DNA of 64,000 bases. Origin: Niveibacterium umoris (GTDB lineage Bacteria; Pseudomonadota; Gammaproteobacteria; Burkholderiales; Rhodocyclaceae). The stretch is taken from positions 2,387,392 to 2,451,391 of the forward strand of contig NZ_JACIET010000001.1 in the NCBI RefSeq assembly GCF_014197015.1. Reading direction: 5' to 3'. The notes below the pieces were generated by a model, which saw nothing but the letters and a program-made list of their open reading frames with translations, was not told the DNA's origin and did not search any database. Positions 43,036-51,991 of this stretch are shown piece by piece. Positions within the stretch are counted from its first letter, which is position 1. Every line of letters begins with the position of its first letter. Position numbers and translations under genes: made by a program.

Positions 43036-46000
43036 TTATTGTTCAGAACGCGGTGCGGCCGCTCCAGGGTCTTGTCCAAGCATCACCGTCAGCCGTTCGA
43101 TTGCGCCGTCGCGCAGGGCCTGCGCATGGGGCGCCGGGAGTTCGCACCCCGGCACCACGTGCCGGGTGCCATCGTTGTAGTGGAGCCGATAGCCCAGCAC
43201 CCGTGCGCCCGCCTCGCCCCAGGTATCCAGTCGCTGCGGGTTTTCCAGCACGAGCAGGCAATCACCCAGAATGCTGAAGGCAACCGAACCCGCCGGCAGC
43301 GTCGCCTCGCGCGCCACCTCGTGGCCGCGCTGCCCGGTTGCAAGGATGCCACTTGCGCTGGTGCGCCGCACATGCTGCGCACCCACGGTGAACAAACTTC
43401 CGGGCAAGGCGGGGCGTGCAACGAAGCTGAGCGTGCCGTCGGCGCCTTGCCGGAATGGCCGCTCGCCGAGCATAGCCAGCAGCAGGATGTTGTAGAACTC
43501 GCTGGTGCTGCCCGACAGGCGCGCCGAAAAACCATTGCCATGCAGGCGCGCATCGGGGTTCGCGCTGGTGACGAGGAAGGACACGTTCTCGAAGATCGAG
43601 CGTCCGTACTGCGCCGGGTCGCGCCATGCCACCAGCCCCGTCCACGCGGCTTGCCAGAACGCGTCATAAAGGCCGGCGCGCAGCAACTCGAGCAGGTACT
43701 TGTAGGCCATGTGCAGGAAGATCGACTCGTTCTCCAGCCAACCCGGCGTAAAGGCCTGCAGGCGGCCGATTTCCAGCGGCATGCGTCGCGTCGCCCCGCT
43801 GACCTTGTACATCCCCAGCGGCACGTCGTAGAGCTCGGAGGCACGTACACCGGCGGCGATGCGCGCCGCCTGGGCCGGATCGGTCGCCAGTCGCAAGGCA
43901 TGCACGCTGCCTTCGATGAACGGCGCCACCGGGATCGCCTCGAAGCGGAACGCACGGCAGGTCTGCAGCTGCCTGCCATGCAGCTCGCGTGTCGCGGCCA
44001 GCGGCAGGTACTCCGCCAGCTCGAACATCCAGTACGTCGTGCAGATGCCGCGTCGGTGATCGAAGGCGCGTTCAATACCGGCGCTCAGCAGCGCGTCCGC
44101 CTCGGCGAGCCAGCCTGACAGTTCTGCCAGGGGCCAACCGCGTTCGTGGCCCGACAGATCCTGCAGCAGCTTCGCCCGGTAGGCTTCGCGGGCGTCGGAC
44201 GCCTGCGACCAATAGTCGAAGGCTTCGATGGCGCCGGAAACCCGCTGCGCCACCAGCCCGCGGATCTGGTCGAACAGGCTCGCAGCCTCCTCCGGCAGCG
44301 TCACGATGGCGCCTTGCAGGGCGTAATCCTCGGCCCAGCGACGGATCAGCCGCACCAGGCGCAGCAATTCCTGGCTCTCGTTGATGGACGAACCGAAAAG
44401 GCCCGGCAGTCCGTTGATCGAATCGTTCCAGTTCGGCTTGTCGGCCTCCATCTCGATGCCCATGCCGGCGGGGTCGAGCGTGGACAACTTGACGGTCGCG
44501 AGCAGCACCAGCTTCGAGAGCAGGCTGGAACGGTATATGGCGCCGTCTTGCGTGCGGGCCTTGTCGGCCTCGCGTTCGCGCAGCGCGATCCGCGCCGCCT
44601 TGGCTTCGTCGAGGGCTACCGCTTCGTACTGACGCGGCCCGTTATCGGTGAGCACGTATTTCTGCGCACGCGGCAACACCCCCACCGCATTGTCGAAGTA
44701 GCTGAAACGCCGCGCATCGGTCAGCAGCGCCGCCATGCGATCCGGGAACAGCCCTTCATAGCTCTCGATCAGGTCGAGGTTGTAGAACCAGTGGTCGGTC
44801 CAGAAGCCTTCGCCGTGTTCGGCATCTTCGAGCTTGCGGCTCGCCAGCACCAAGGCGGAGACGAGATCGAAGAGCGACCCGCACAACGCGGACTCATGCG
44901 CTTGCGCCCAGCGGATGACCGTATCCGGGATCCACGGCTCGGCGAGCGCAGCAAGCAAGCTCTCGTGCAGGCGATGCGGGACCAGGCGCGCGAGCACCGG
45001 CATCGCAGCGGACGCGTCGAGCTGGTAGCGCACGCCTTTCACCACCTGTGGGTTGTAGCCGTCGAGCTGGATCAGGTTGATGAAGTATTCGATGTTGGCA
45101 CTGCCGACATCCGGGTTGAACCACACGTCGTTACGACGATTCTGGTTAACGTCGCGGTAGGCGCCATTCCCCTGCGAGAAGTAGGTCGGCGAGAGGCGGA
45201 ACTGGTTGTAGTCACGCTCGGTGTCGCCATGACGACGCGAAAACAGGTACATCACATCGCGTCGCTCGCCATCGCTGATCGACAACGGGAAGCCGCCGCG
45301 CAACAGGTTGTCGAGGAAGTTCTGGCCCGCGTACGCGTTGAGGCGCGCATCCTCGGTGACGAGAAAGCAGCGATCCATCAACGCCCGCACCAGTTGCTCG
45401 TTCTCGTCCGCCTTGGCGGCGAAGAAGGCCGGCGTGGCGTACTGCGGCAGGCGCGCGTTCCACTCGGCCAAGCTATCGACCTTGCCGTACAAGGCTTGTA
45501 CGGTCACCGATTCGCCCGCTGCCAGCGTGACGCTGGCGTGCGTGAGCGCACTCGGCGTGCGGTTGCCGGATTGCTGTTCGGCGCACCATTCGAAATAGCC
45601 GTCAACGAAGAGCTCGGGGAAATCGAAGTCGGTGATGCGCCCGAACACCTCTTGCGGATCGATGACCGGGTCGAGCAGGCGGCTGGCGCCACCCTGCGTC
45701 AGGATCGCGAAGAACGCATGCCCCTTCTCGATAGGCTTCACTTCTGCCGTATCGGCAAAGGTGACCTTCAAGCGCGAATAGGGCGCACGGTTTTCAAGGT
45801 TGTCGACGGTGTACCAGGCCTCGATCGTGCGCGACATGTTCTTCATCGCCCAGTCGTTGAGGCCGTAGGGCATGAATTGCGGCAGACCGTCGATGAGTTG
45901 CAGCGTGACCGGCTCGGCCGCGGTGTTGGTGATCAACACTTCACGTGCCAGCGCTGCAATCGGTTCGTTCGGGATCGTGAAATAGCGAACCTGGAAACGC

Positions 46001-46410
46001 AGCCCCAGCGCGGAATCATGCTCTTCCAGGTGCAGGTCCCAGGGGCTGATGCTCAGATGGCGCGCCGGCTCGGCGGAACGCGACGAAAGCGAATCGCGGA
46101 ACGCTTCTGCATAGCCGCTGCGCGCCCCGCGCGTCCAGTGAATGAAGGTGCGAAAGCCGGTACTTGCGGTGAGGCGATAGGCCTTGTTCGCAGGCTGGAA
46201 CTCGACAATCGCGCCGTCCTTGTCCTGCAAGCCGAAGCTGCTGACTGCCTGTCCGCGATTCACATAGAACGCCCACAGCGGTACGCCCATCACCCCGGCG
46301 ATGCCAGGAAAGAAGCTGGCAAAGGGCTTTGCACGGTGATAGCCATCAATGCGGAAACGCAACGGGTCCGCGGGATCTACCCGATAGACCGGTTCAAAAC
46401 TGGATTTCAT
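43036..46410 (-). CDS. giant GH94-related protein, candidate beta-1,3-oligoglucan phosphorylase
   Basis: This 1124-residue protein has no signal peptide, hence is cytoplasmic. The N-terminal beta-sandwich shows GIAGVMGVPLWAFYVNRGQAVSSFG and EFQPANKAYRLTASTGFRTFIHW. The (alpha/alpha)6 region has FNPDVGSANIEYFINLIQLDGYNP, WTDHWFYNLDLIESY and EMEADKPNWNDSINGLPG. GIAG...WAFYVNRGQ with this length fits the GH94-like clan of long beta-1,3-glucan phosphorylases (GH149/GH161), and the surrounding laminarin-type genes agree. The family assignment rests on memory of motifs and context and needs a profile search. ATG 46410 is chosen; the 47 residues encoded upstream look unconserved. An operator (46557-46570) precedes it, and a LacI gene is divergent. 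If it is a phosphorylase it would yield glucose 1-phosphate from imported oligosaccharides. Confidence 0.7.
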   Translation of the reverse strand: MKSSFEPVYRVDPADPLRFRIDGYHRAKPFASFFPGIAGVMGVPLWAFYVNRGQAVSSFGLQDKDGAIVEFQPANKAYRLTASTGFRTFIHWTRGARSGYAEAFRDSLSSRSAEPARHLSISPWDLHLEEHDSALGLRFQVRYFTIPNEPIAALAREVLITNTAAEPVTLQLIDGLPQFMPYGLNDWAMKNMSRTIEAWYTVDNLENRAPYSRLKVTFADTAEVKPIEKGHAFFAILTQGGASRLLDPVIDPQEVFGRITDFDFPELFVDGYFEWCAEQQSGNRTPSALTHASVTLAAGESVTVQALYGKVDSLAEWNARLPQYATPAFFAAKADENEQLVRALMDRCFLVTEDARLNAYAGQNFLDNLLRGGFPLSISDGERRDVMYLFSRRHGDTERDYNQFRLSPTYFSQGNGAYRDVNQNRRNDVWFNPDVGSANIEYFINLIQLDGYNPQVVKGVRYQLDASAAMPVLARLVPHRLHESLLAALAEPWIPDTVIRWAQAHESALCGSLFDLVSALVLASRKLEDAEHGEGFWTDHWFYNLDLIESYEGLFPDRMAALLTDARRFSYFDNAVGVLPRAQKYVLTDNGPRQYEAVALDEAKAARIALREREADKARTQDGAIYRSSLLSKLVLLATVKLSTLDPAGMGIEMEADKPNWNDSINGLPGLFGSSINESQELLRLVRLIRRWAEDYALQGAIVTLPEEAASLFDQIRGLVAQRVSGAIEAFDYWSQASDAREAYRAKLLQDLSGHERGWPLAELSGWLAEADALLSAGIERAFDHRRGICTTYWMFELAEYLPLAATRELHGRQLQTCRAFRFEAIPVAPFIEGSVHALRLATDPAQAARIAAGVRASELYDVPLGMYKVSGATRRMPLEIGRLQAFTPGWLENESIFLHMAYKYLLELLRAGLYDAFWQAAWTGLVAWRDPAQYGRSIFENVSFLVTSANPDARLHGNGFSARLSGSTSEFYNILLLAMLGERPFRQGADGTLSFVARPALPGSLFTVGAQHVRRTSASGILATGQRGHEVAREATLPAGSVAFSILGDCLLVLENPQRLDTWGEAGARVLGYRLHYNDGTRHVVPGCELPAPHAQALRDGAIERLTVMLGQDPGAAAPRSEQ

Positions 46411-46747
46411 CAAGGCACCAGTAAGAGTGAGATGCACCGCTTCGGCCGCGTCGCGAACCGATACGGATTGGGGGGAGTCGGCCCGCGCCGCCTGCGAGCA
46501 GCGAGGGATTCCGATTTGAAATGCTTGCTTTGGATTGTTTGGAGGGAACAAAATGCTGAAAGCGCTTTCCTGGCAGCACCTGCGCGCTTAGCGGCCGCTT
46601 GGCCGGCTTTTCGACGGCGGGTGTCACGCCCTTTGTGGCGGAACTGTCACGCCAGGAGCGCGGCATTGCGAGCAGGCGATGGCCCTGCAATGCGCAACCC
46701 TGACGGTCCGGAACCACGAATCGAACACAGCACTTCCCCCCTTCGAC
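46411..46747. other. divergent control region, giant GH94-related gene / LacI
   Basis: 337 bases with no gene. It carries one operator (46557-46570). The arrangement is the classic local-regulator layout, so both divergent promoters may respond to it. Confidence 0.6.
46557..46570. promoter_or_regulatory. LacI-type operator (TGAAAGCGCTTTCC)
   Basis: 13 of 14 positions match the consensus. It lies 146 bases upstream of the giant GH94-related gene (start 46410) and 177 bases upstream of the divergent LacI start (46748). Confidence 0.75.
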
Positions 46748-47782
46748 ATGACGTCCGAACACACCAAGAAAACTGATCTGCCCGAGAACATCACGCTCGA
46801 AATGGTGGCGCGCACAGCAGGCGTATCGCCGGCAACCGTGTCGCGCATCCTCAACGGTTCGGCACGTGTCAGCGACAAGAAGCGCGCCGCGGTCGCCGCC
46901 GTGATCAAGCAGCTCAACTACCGCCCGAACGCCCTGGCGCGCGGGCTGGCACAAGGTCGCACCAACAGCATTGGCGTGCTCACGCAGGACATCGCTTCGC
47001 CCTTCTACGGTGAAGCGCTGCGGGGTATTGAAGATGCGCTCAAGGACACCGGCGCCATTCCGCTGATCGTCAGCGGCCACTGGATCCTGCGCGACGAGGT
47101 CGAGCGCCTTGAGCATCTGCTCTCGCGCCGGGTCGATGGCCTGATCGTGCTGACTGGCAGTCTGCCCGACGACGAACTCATCCGTTACGCGGGCGAGGTG
47201 CCGCTGGTGGTGACCGGCCGCGATCTCGAAGCGGACAACCTCACCAGCCTGCGCTTTGATGACTACGCCGGCGCCCGCATCGCAACCGAGCATCTGATCG
47301 ACCTGGGGCACCGACGCATCGCGCATGTCGCAGGCCCGCTGGATCATTTCGACTCGCTCGAGCGCCTGCGCGGCTATCGCGAAGCGCTCATCGACGCGGG
47401 TATCGCGTTCGACGATGATCTGGTCGTACACGCCGACTTCCATGAACCCGGCGGCCTGCTCGCAATCAACCAACTGATCGCGGCGCGCACCCCCTTCACG
47501 GCGGTGTTCGCCGCCAACGATCAATCGGCGTTCGGCGCACGACTCGCGCTGCACACGCACGGCATCCGGGTGCCGGAGGACATCTCGATCGTCGGCTTCG
47601 ACGACTTGCCCGTCTCCAACTATGTCGTGCCCCCGCTGACAACCGTGAAGCAACCGGCCTACGAGATGGGCGAGATCGCCGCGCGCGCGCTGGTCAGCAT
47701 GATCCACGGCGAACCCAAACTCGGGCAGCTGCCGCGACCCGAACTTGTCGTCCGGGCCTCCTCCCGCCCGCTTCGCCGTTAG
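46748..47782 (+). CDS. LacI family transcriptional regulator
   Basis: This 344-residue protein has a well-conserved HTH (ITLEMVARTAGVSPATVSRILNGSARVSDKKRAAV, then NYRPNALARGLAQGRTNSIGVL with the hinge helix). An intact effector domain follows (DIASPFYGEALRGIEDAL, DLGHRRIAHVAGP, FTAVFAANDQSAFGARLAL, ISIVGFDDLPVSNYVVPPLTTVKQPAYEMG). The hinge NALARGL is of the type that inserts into a central CpG, which suits the CG centre of TGAAAGCGCTTTCA. It is therefore the favoured regulator of the seven operators in the window (inference). ATG 46748 is preferred to 46679. It is divergent from the giant GH94-related gene, with an operator between. Confidence 0.93.
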   Translation: MTSEHTKKTDLPENITLEMVARTAGVSPATVSRILNGSARVSDKKRAAVAAVIKQLNYRPNALARGLAQGRTNSIGVLTQDIASPFYGEALRGIEDALKDTGAIPLIVSGHWILRDEVERLEHLLSRRVDGLIVLTGSLPDDELIRYAGEVPLVVTGRDLEADNLTSLRFDDYAGARIATEHLIDLGHRRIAHVAGPLDHFDSLERLRGYREALIDAGIAFDDDLVVHADFHEPGGLLAINQLIAARTPFTAVFAANDQSAFGARLALHTHGIRVPEDISIVGFDDLPVSNYVVPPLTTVKQPAYEMGEIAARALVSMIHGEPKLGQLPRPELVVRASSRPLRR

Positions 47783-47802
47783 GGTGGCTGGTCGCAACAC
47801 GA

Positions 47803-49095
47803 TCAGGGGCGCTGCGGCGTGCCCGCGGCGATGCGTTTGCCAACAATGATGGCGCTCACTTCGTCCTTGTGGGCGTACGCGATCCGCTCGCCCTGGATCT
47901 CGCCGATGCCGACCATGTCGGCCGAGATGGCCTCATGGTTCTCGCGCGAGAACGGCGCCTGATAGGTGGTGATGACACCGAACACACCACCCTTGAGCGC
48001 TTCCAGCGCGGCACGCACCGCATTGCGCTCGGCACTCTGCGCTTGGCGGCTCGCCGCCGCCAGCAACAGCATCGCGTCGTAACCCTGGGCCGCGGCAGGC
48101 AACACCGCGAGCGCCTCGGCGCCCCCCTGTCGTTTCAGTGCGAGCAGGAATTCCTGCCGGCGCGAATTGATCGGGTCTGCCACCATCGTGGTCGGCATGC
48201 GCACCGCTTGCCCCGCTTTGCCGGCGCCCTTCACGAACGCGGCGCTGGCAAGATCACTGCCCCCGACGATCGGCACCGACCAGCCCATGCGGGCACGGGT
48301 GCGGGCGATTGCCGCGGTTTCGGCGGTCTGGCCCCACACCACCAGCGCGTCCACCTGCGCGGCGCGGGCCTGGTTGAGCAAGCCGGCCATGTCGGTCTGC
48401 CCGCTCTGGAACTGGGCGACGAAGGGGGCCTGCATCGCGCCTTCGGCATCGCGCACCCAGCCGCGCACATCGTCGGCCTTGCCGTTGAAGGGCGGCGCGT
48501 AGAGGCGGCGGCGCAGGCGTTCGCGCACCATGTCGCGCCCTGCATTGCCGTAGGGCGAGGACTCGACGAGGATGCCGAGCCGCTTGTAGTGCTGGCGGTC
48601 GATGGTCTCGCGCACGATCAGGTCGGCCTGGGCAAGGTCGTTCGCCGCGACGCGGAAGACGTAGTTGAGCTTGTGCATCGGCGGCTCGAACAGCCGCGTC
48701 AGGGATGAGTCCGAAGCACCCGCGATCAGCACCGGCACGCCGGCTTCCTGCAGGGGTTGCAGCGCGCGCATGGCAACTGCGCTGTTGCTCAGACCGACGA
48801 CGTAATCGACCCCGCCGCGGGCGGCCAGCCGCTTGGCTTCCTCTTCGCCACGGTCCGGGTCATTCTGGTCGTCGACTTCGACCAGCACGATCTTCCGGTC
48901 GGCGAGCCCGCCCTTCCAGTTGAGTTCCTCGACAGCCAGGCGCACACCCTGGCGCATGGACTGCCCGGCCTCCGCCGTCGGGCCGCTGAAAGTCCCGAGT
49001 ACGCCGATGCGCACTGGCGCCGAATCCTGCGCGAGCGCATGCGGTGCGAGGCATGCGAGCCCCACCGCCAGCGCGAGCGCGAAAAGCCTGCTCAT
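47803..49095 (-). CDS. orphan branched-chain-type ABC substrate-binding protein
   Basis: This 430-residue Peripla_BP_6 protein has a signal peptide ending PHALA-QD and a strong GGAGGAG before ATG 49095. It has VRIGVLGTFSGPTAEAGQSMRQGVRLAVEELN, YVVGLSNSAVAMRALQPLQEAGVPVLIAGASD and AAQGYDAMLLLAAASRQA, typical of LivK-like proteins. No Liv permease or ATPase is nearby, although the glucan locus has its own CUT1 transporter, so its place here is odd. It could be a sensor-type binding protein or a component for a distant permease; the ligand is unknown. It is convergent with LacI (20-base gap) and downstream of the porin on the same strand. Confidence 0.88.
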   Translation of the reverse strand: MSRLFALALAVGLACLAPHALAQDSAPVRIGVLGTFSGPTAEAGQSMRQGVRLAVEELNWKGGLADRKIVLVEVDDQNDPDRGEEEAKRLAARGGVDYVVGLSNSAVAMRALQPLQEAGVPVLIAGASDSSLTRLFEPPMHKLNYVFRVAANDLAQADLIVRETIDRQHYKRLGILVESSPYGNAGRDMVRERLRRRLYAPPFNGKADDVRGWVRDAEGAMQAPFVAQFQSGQTDMAGLLNQARAAQVDALVVWGQTAETAAIARTRARMGWSVPIVGGSDLASAAFVKGAGKAGQAVRMPTTMVADPINSRRQEFLLALKRQGGAEALAVLPAAAQGYDAMLLLAAASRQAQSAERNAVRAALEALKGGVFGVITTYQAPFSRENHEAISADMVGIGEIQGERIAYAHKDEVSAIIVGKRIAAGTPQRP

Positions 49096-49160
49096 GGCCT
49101 TCTCCTCCAAACGTGTCTTCATATGCGCCCGCCTTTATTGACGGCGGGTCGTCGGCCACG

Positions 49161-49193
49161 CGGCTTGCGACGGCATGTCACCGTCGCAAGCCG
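49161..49193 (-). terminator. strong 13-bp hairpin after porin gene
   Basis: CGGCTTGCGACGG (49161-49173) and CCGTCGCAAGCCG (49181-49193) are exact reverse complements around a 7-base loop, 54 bases past the porin stop. No T-run follows. It may be a Rho-type 3' end or a barrier before the next gene. Confidence 0.55.
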
Positions 49194-49247
49194 GGCAGCG
49201 CCCGCCTACCCGGCACAAGGCCGGTTGGCGGGACCTGCTTGCAGCGA

Positions 49248-50516
49248 TCAGAAGTGCATCAGCCAGCCAGCCTCGAACTTCGTCGCGCGGGTGTCCGCCT
49301 CGAAAGTCGCGATATCCGGCGTGGTGTACTTCTTGCTGATCGTGTTGATGCGGAAGTACGGCTGCGCGCCGATGCCGAGGTTGTAGAGCGCCCAGAAATC
49401 GAGGTTCACGCGCTCGGTCTTCAGCCGGTTGAAGGTCTGGCCGGCGCCGACGCCTTCAACGATCGTGTACTTCGCGCCCCACGAGGCCGGGGTGTTCCAC
49501 TTCATCGTTTCGAAACTGGCGTAACCCTGCAGGCTCCATCCGGCGATGTCGTAGGTTGCCTTGAAGGTCAGGTCACCCTCGTCGATGAAGTTCTTGCTGC
49601 CGTACTGCTGCTCGAAGTCCTTCGGACGGTTGTAGCCGTAGTGGTAGGTCGCCGCGAGGTTGACCGGACCGAGGCGGGTCTTGCCGGTGAGGCCGTACGA
49701 CATGTGGTTGACCTTGGCGGCACTGGCGGTGACGTACTTGTCGCCGAAATCGCCATCCGAATACAGCAGGCCAGCACCGAGCAGGCTGCCGTTGCCGAAG
49801 TCATAGGTCACCACGCCGGTGTAGGCGTAGCCATTGCTCTTGTTGTCACCCGACGCGTTGGCGTTGCTTTCGGTCTGGAACTGCAGCTCGACGCCGACCG
49901 GGCCGAAGCTGTTGCCGTAGCGCAGTGCGTTGCCGCGGATGTCGGACATCGCGTAGTAGCCGCGCTGGTCGCCCCACACCGGATCAACGGTGGTCAGGTC
50001 GTACAGCAGGCGCATCGGGTTCATGATGTTGCCGACCTGCAGACGGCCATAAGGCGTGACCAGCGTGCCGTAGACCTCGTCGTTACACATCGGGCCCTTG
50101 CTGTCGCCGTTCACGTCGCCATACGACGAGAAACCGCCGTGGCCGTTCTGCGCGTAGTTGTCCTGGCCGGCGAAGAAGGCGTCCCAGTTGTGTTGAACCG
50201 GCAATGCGTTCTTCTGCCACGCCGCATTGGCACCGCTCACCGTGGTCGCCACGGTGTTGCAGTTGAAGCCGATGTTGTAGCCGTTCTTCAGATCCTTGGT
50301 GCCGGACAGGAAGAGGGCAAAGAGGCCGTCAACCGAGGTCTTCGTGGTGTCATAGCCGGCGGCGAAATCGCCGCTGCGGGTCAGCGTGCCGACGCGCGCC
50401 TGCACGTCGCCGCTGACCGAGATGTCGGCATGGGCGGTGGTGGCAGCCAAACCGGCCAGCGCCATGGCAACCGCACAAACAATCTGACGGCGGCCGGTCG
50501 TTAGAGTGGTCCTCAT
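49248..50516 (-). CDS. outer-membrane porin, likely oligosaccharide channel
   Basis: This 422-residue protein has a signal peptide of about 30 residues (ending TTAHA-DI). Beta-barrel alternation runs throughout, and the C-terminus ends in Phe (WLMHF), the usual outer-membrane assembly signal. It opens DISVSGDVQARVGTLTRSGDF, and repeated GxYxxG strands follow. It does not look like a TonB receptor. ATG 50516 has GAGGAG upstream. Two LacI-type operators (50597-50610 and 50694-50707) precede it, so it is probably induced with the glucan genes and admits beta-1,3-oligosaccharides (inference). A general or anion porin is the alternative. Confidence 0.85.
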   Translation of the reverse strand: MRTTLTTGRRQIVCAVAMALAGLAATTAHADISVSGDVQARVGTLTRSGDFAAGYDTTKTSVDGLFALFLSGTKDLKNGYNIGFNCNTVATTVSGANAAWQKNALPVQHNWDAFFAGQDNYAQNGHGGFSSYGDVNGDSKGPMCNDEVYGTLVTPYGRLQVGNIMNPMRLLYDLTTVDPVWGDQRGYYAMSDIRGNALRYGNSFGPVGVELQFQTESNANASGDNKSNGYAYTGVVTYDFGNGSLLGAGLLYSDGDFGDKYVTASAAKVNHMSYGLTGKTRLGPVNLAATYHYGYNRPKDFEQQYGSKNFIDEGDLTFKATYDIAGWSLQGYASFETMKWNTPASWGAKYTIVEGVGAGQTFNRLKTERVNLDFWALYNLGIGAQPYFRINTISKKYTTPDIATFEADTRATKFEAGWLMHF

Positions 50517-50596
50517 TATTGCTCTCCTCACTTTTTGTAAATGCCCCGCTGGGGCGTTCAGGTGCCAAGCGCGCAAGGCTTGTGCGAACTACACGG

Positions 50597-50610
50597 CGAA
50601 TGCGCTTTCA
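50597..50610. promoter_or_regulatory. LacI-type operator, porin-proximal (CGAATGCGCTTTCA)
   Basis: 12 of 14 positions match the consensus. It is centred about 87 bases upstream of the porin start codon and 97 bases from the distal site, a spacing that would permit looping. Confidence 0.6.
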
Positions 50611-50693
50611 CTACTGCAATCGCACGAAAACTCCCAAGACTCTGTTTCTTTGACGTTTTCAACTTCACGCCCACATCCAAAACCCAGATCAAA

Positions 50694-50707
50694 TGACAGC
50701 GCTTTCA
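50694..50707. promoter_or_regulatory. LacI-type operator, porin-distal (TGACAGCGCTTTCA)
   Basis: 13 of 14 positions match the consensus. It lies about 180 bases upstream of the porin start. Confidence 0.7.
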
Positions 50708-50756
50708 TTTGATCCGCAAAAAACCCGAACGCTGTTGGCGCACGCCCCCACTCCTC

Positions 50757-50795
50757 AAAAAAGGCAGGCAGACCTCCGGTGACGGGAGGCCTGCC
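50757..50795 (-). terminator. intrinsic terminator of the sugar ABC/GH1 operon
   Basis: The arms GGCAGGC (50763-50769) and GCCTGCC (50789-50795) pair, with further inner CCTC/GAGG pairing. On the minus strand they are followed by TTTTTT (50762-50757). It lies about 100 bases past the ATPase stop. Confidence 0.8.
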
Positions 50796-50896
50796 GCGAA
50801 CTGGCCACAGGAGTAGCCGGAGGTGGTCGGTTCATCGGCTAGCGCCCTCGCAGAGCGCGATGCCGGATCGATGCGGTGTGCGGGCGCAAACATCGC

Positions 50897-51991
50897 TTAC
50901 TGCCGCGTAAGGCTGCGGCCATCGGCCGCAAACAGGTGAAAAGCGCCGGCGCGGGGCGACAAGCCGATGCGCGCACCGACGCGAACCTCGTCGGGAAAAT
51001 CGGTCGCCTTGAGCGTGAGCGGCGCGCCCGAGACGGCATCGGTCGCGTAGACGATCGTCGCGTCGCCCAGGTGTTCGACCAGTTCGACCCGCGCCGGCAG
51101 GCCAATGCTCGCGCCAACCACCTGCAGGTCTTCCGGGCGCACGCCAAGGTGCAAGGTGTCACCCTTGGCTGCGGCAATCGGGCCCGCCACCTGGACGCGC
51201 CGCACGACGTCGCCGAAGTGCAGTTCCATCATGTCGCCAAGCTGGTCGCCGGAGCGGCATTCGATGAAATTCATCTGCGGGCTGCCGAGGAAGGCGCCGA
51301 CGAACTGATTGACCGGTTGCTTGTAGAGGTCGAGCGGCCGGCCGACCTGTTCGACCTTGCCACCGTTGAACACCGCGATGCGGTCGCCGAGCGTCATCGC
51401 TTCGACCTGGTCATGGGTGACGTAGATCATCGTGGTCTTGAGCTCGTCATGCAGCTTTGCCAGCTCGATCCGCATCTGCACACGCAGCGCCGCGTCGAGG
51501 TTGGAGAGCGGCTCATCGAACAGGAAGACCTTGGGCTTGCGAACGATGGAACGCCCGATCGCCACGCGCTGACGCTGTCCGCCGGACAAGGCCTTGGGTC
51601 TGCGATCCAGGAGGTGAGAGATCTGCAGGATCTCGGCCGCGCGGCCCACCGCAGCCTTCACCTCTTCCTTCGGTTTACCGTCGAGCTTGAGCGCGAAGCC
51701 CATGTTCTCGCCCACCGTCATGTGCGGATACAGGGCGTAGCTCTGGAACACCATGGCGATGCCGCGCTTGGAGGGCTGCACGTCATTGGCACGCTGGCCA
51801 TCGATCAGCAGTTCGCCCTCGGTAATGTCTTCCAGCCCGGCAATCATGCGGAGCATGGTCGATTTGCCGCAGCCGGACGGGCCGACGAACACCATGAATT
51901 CGCCGTCGGCGACGTCCAGATTGAGGCCCTTGATGACTTCCGTACCGCCGTCATAGGACTTGCGGATGTTGCGAAGATGCAGTGTTGCCAT
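50897..51991 (-). CDS. CUT1 sugar ABC transporter ATPase (MsmK/UgpC/MalK type)
   Basis: This 364-residue protein has Walker A GPSGCGKST (37-45), Q-loop FQSYALYPH, signature LSGGQ (135-139), Walker B VFLFDE (155-160) and the H-loop in THDQVEAM. A C-terminal OB-type regulatory domain (LGVRPEDLQVVG) is typical of MalK-like ATPases. Its ATG directly abuts the TAA of the GH1 gene (51992), with AGGGAG as ribosome site. It energises the two permeases at 53391-55218. It is the last gene of the SBP-permease-permease-GH1-ATPase operon and is followed by an intrinsic terminator. Such ATPases are sometimes shared by several sugar importers. Confidence 0.96.
   Translation of the reverse strand: MATLHLRNIRKSYDGGTEVIKGLNLDVADGEFMVFVGPSGCGKSTMLRMIAGLEDITEGELLIDGQRANDVQPSKRGIAMVFQSYALYPHMTVGENMGFALKLDGKPKEEVKAAVGRAAEILQISHLLDRRPKALSGGQRQRVAIGRSIVRKPKVFLFDEPLSNLDAALRVQMRIELAKLHDELKTTMIYVTHDQVEAMTLGDRIAVFNGGKVEQVGRPLDLYKQPVNQFVGAFLGSPQMNFIECRSGDQLGDMMELHFGDVVRRVQVAGPIAAAKGDTLHLGVRPEDLQVVGASIGLPARVELVEHLGDATIVYATDAVSGAPLTLKATDFPDEVRVGARIGLSPRAGAFHLFAADGRSLTRQ

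Larger units (their letters stand above)
50517..50896. other. intergenic region upstream of porin
   Basis: 380 bases with no gene. It contains two operators for the porin and the intrinsic terminator of the sugar ABC operon. Confidence 0.6.

Noticed and set aside
44146-46776. 876-residue plus-strand open frame opposite the giant GH94-related gene
   Set aside because: It is the GC-rich antisense shadow of a gene with clear motifs; its sequence is Arg/His/Gln-rich with no domain.
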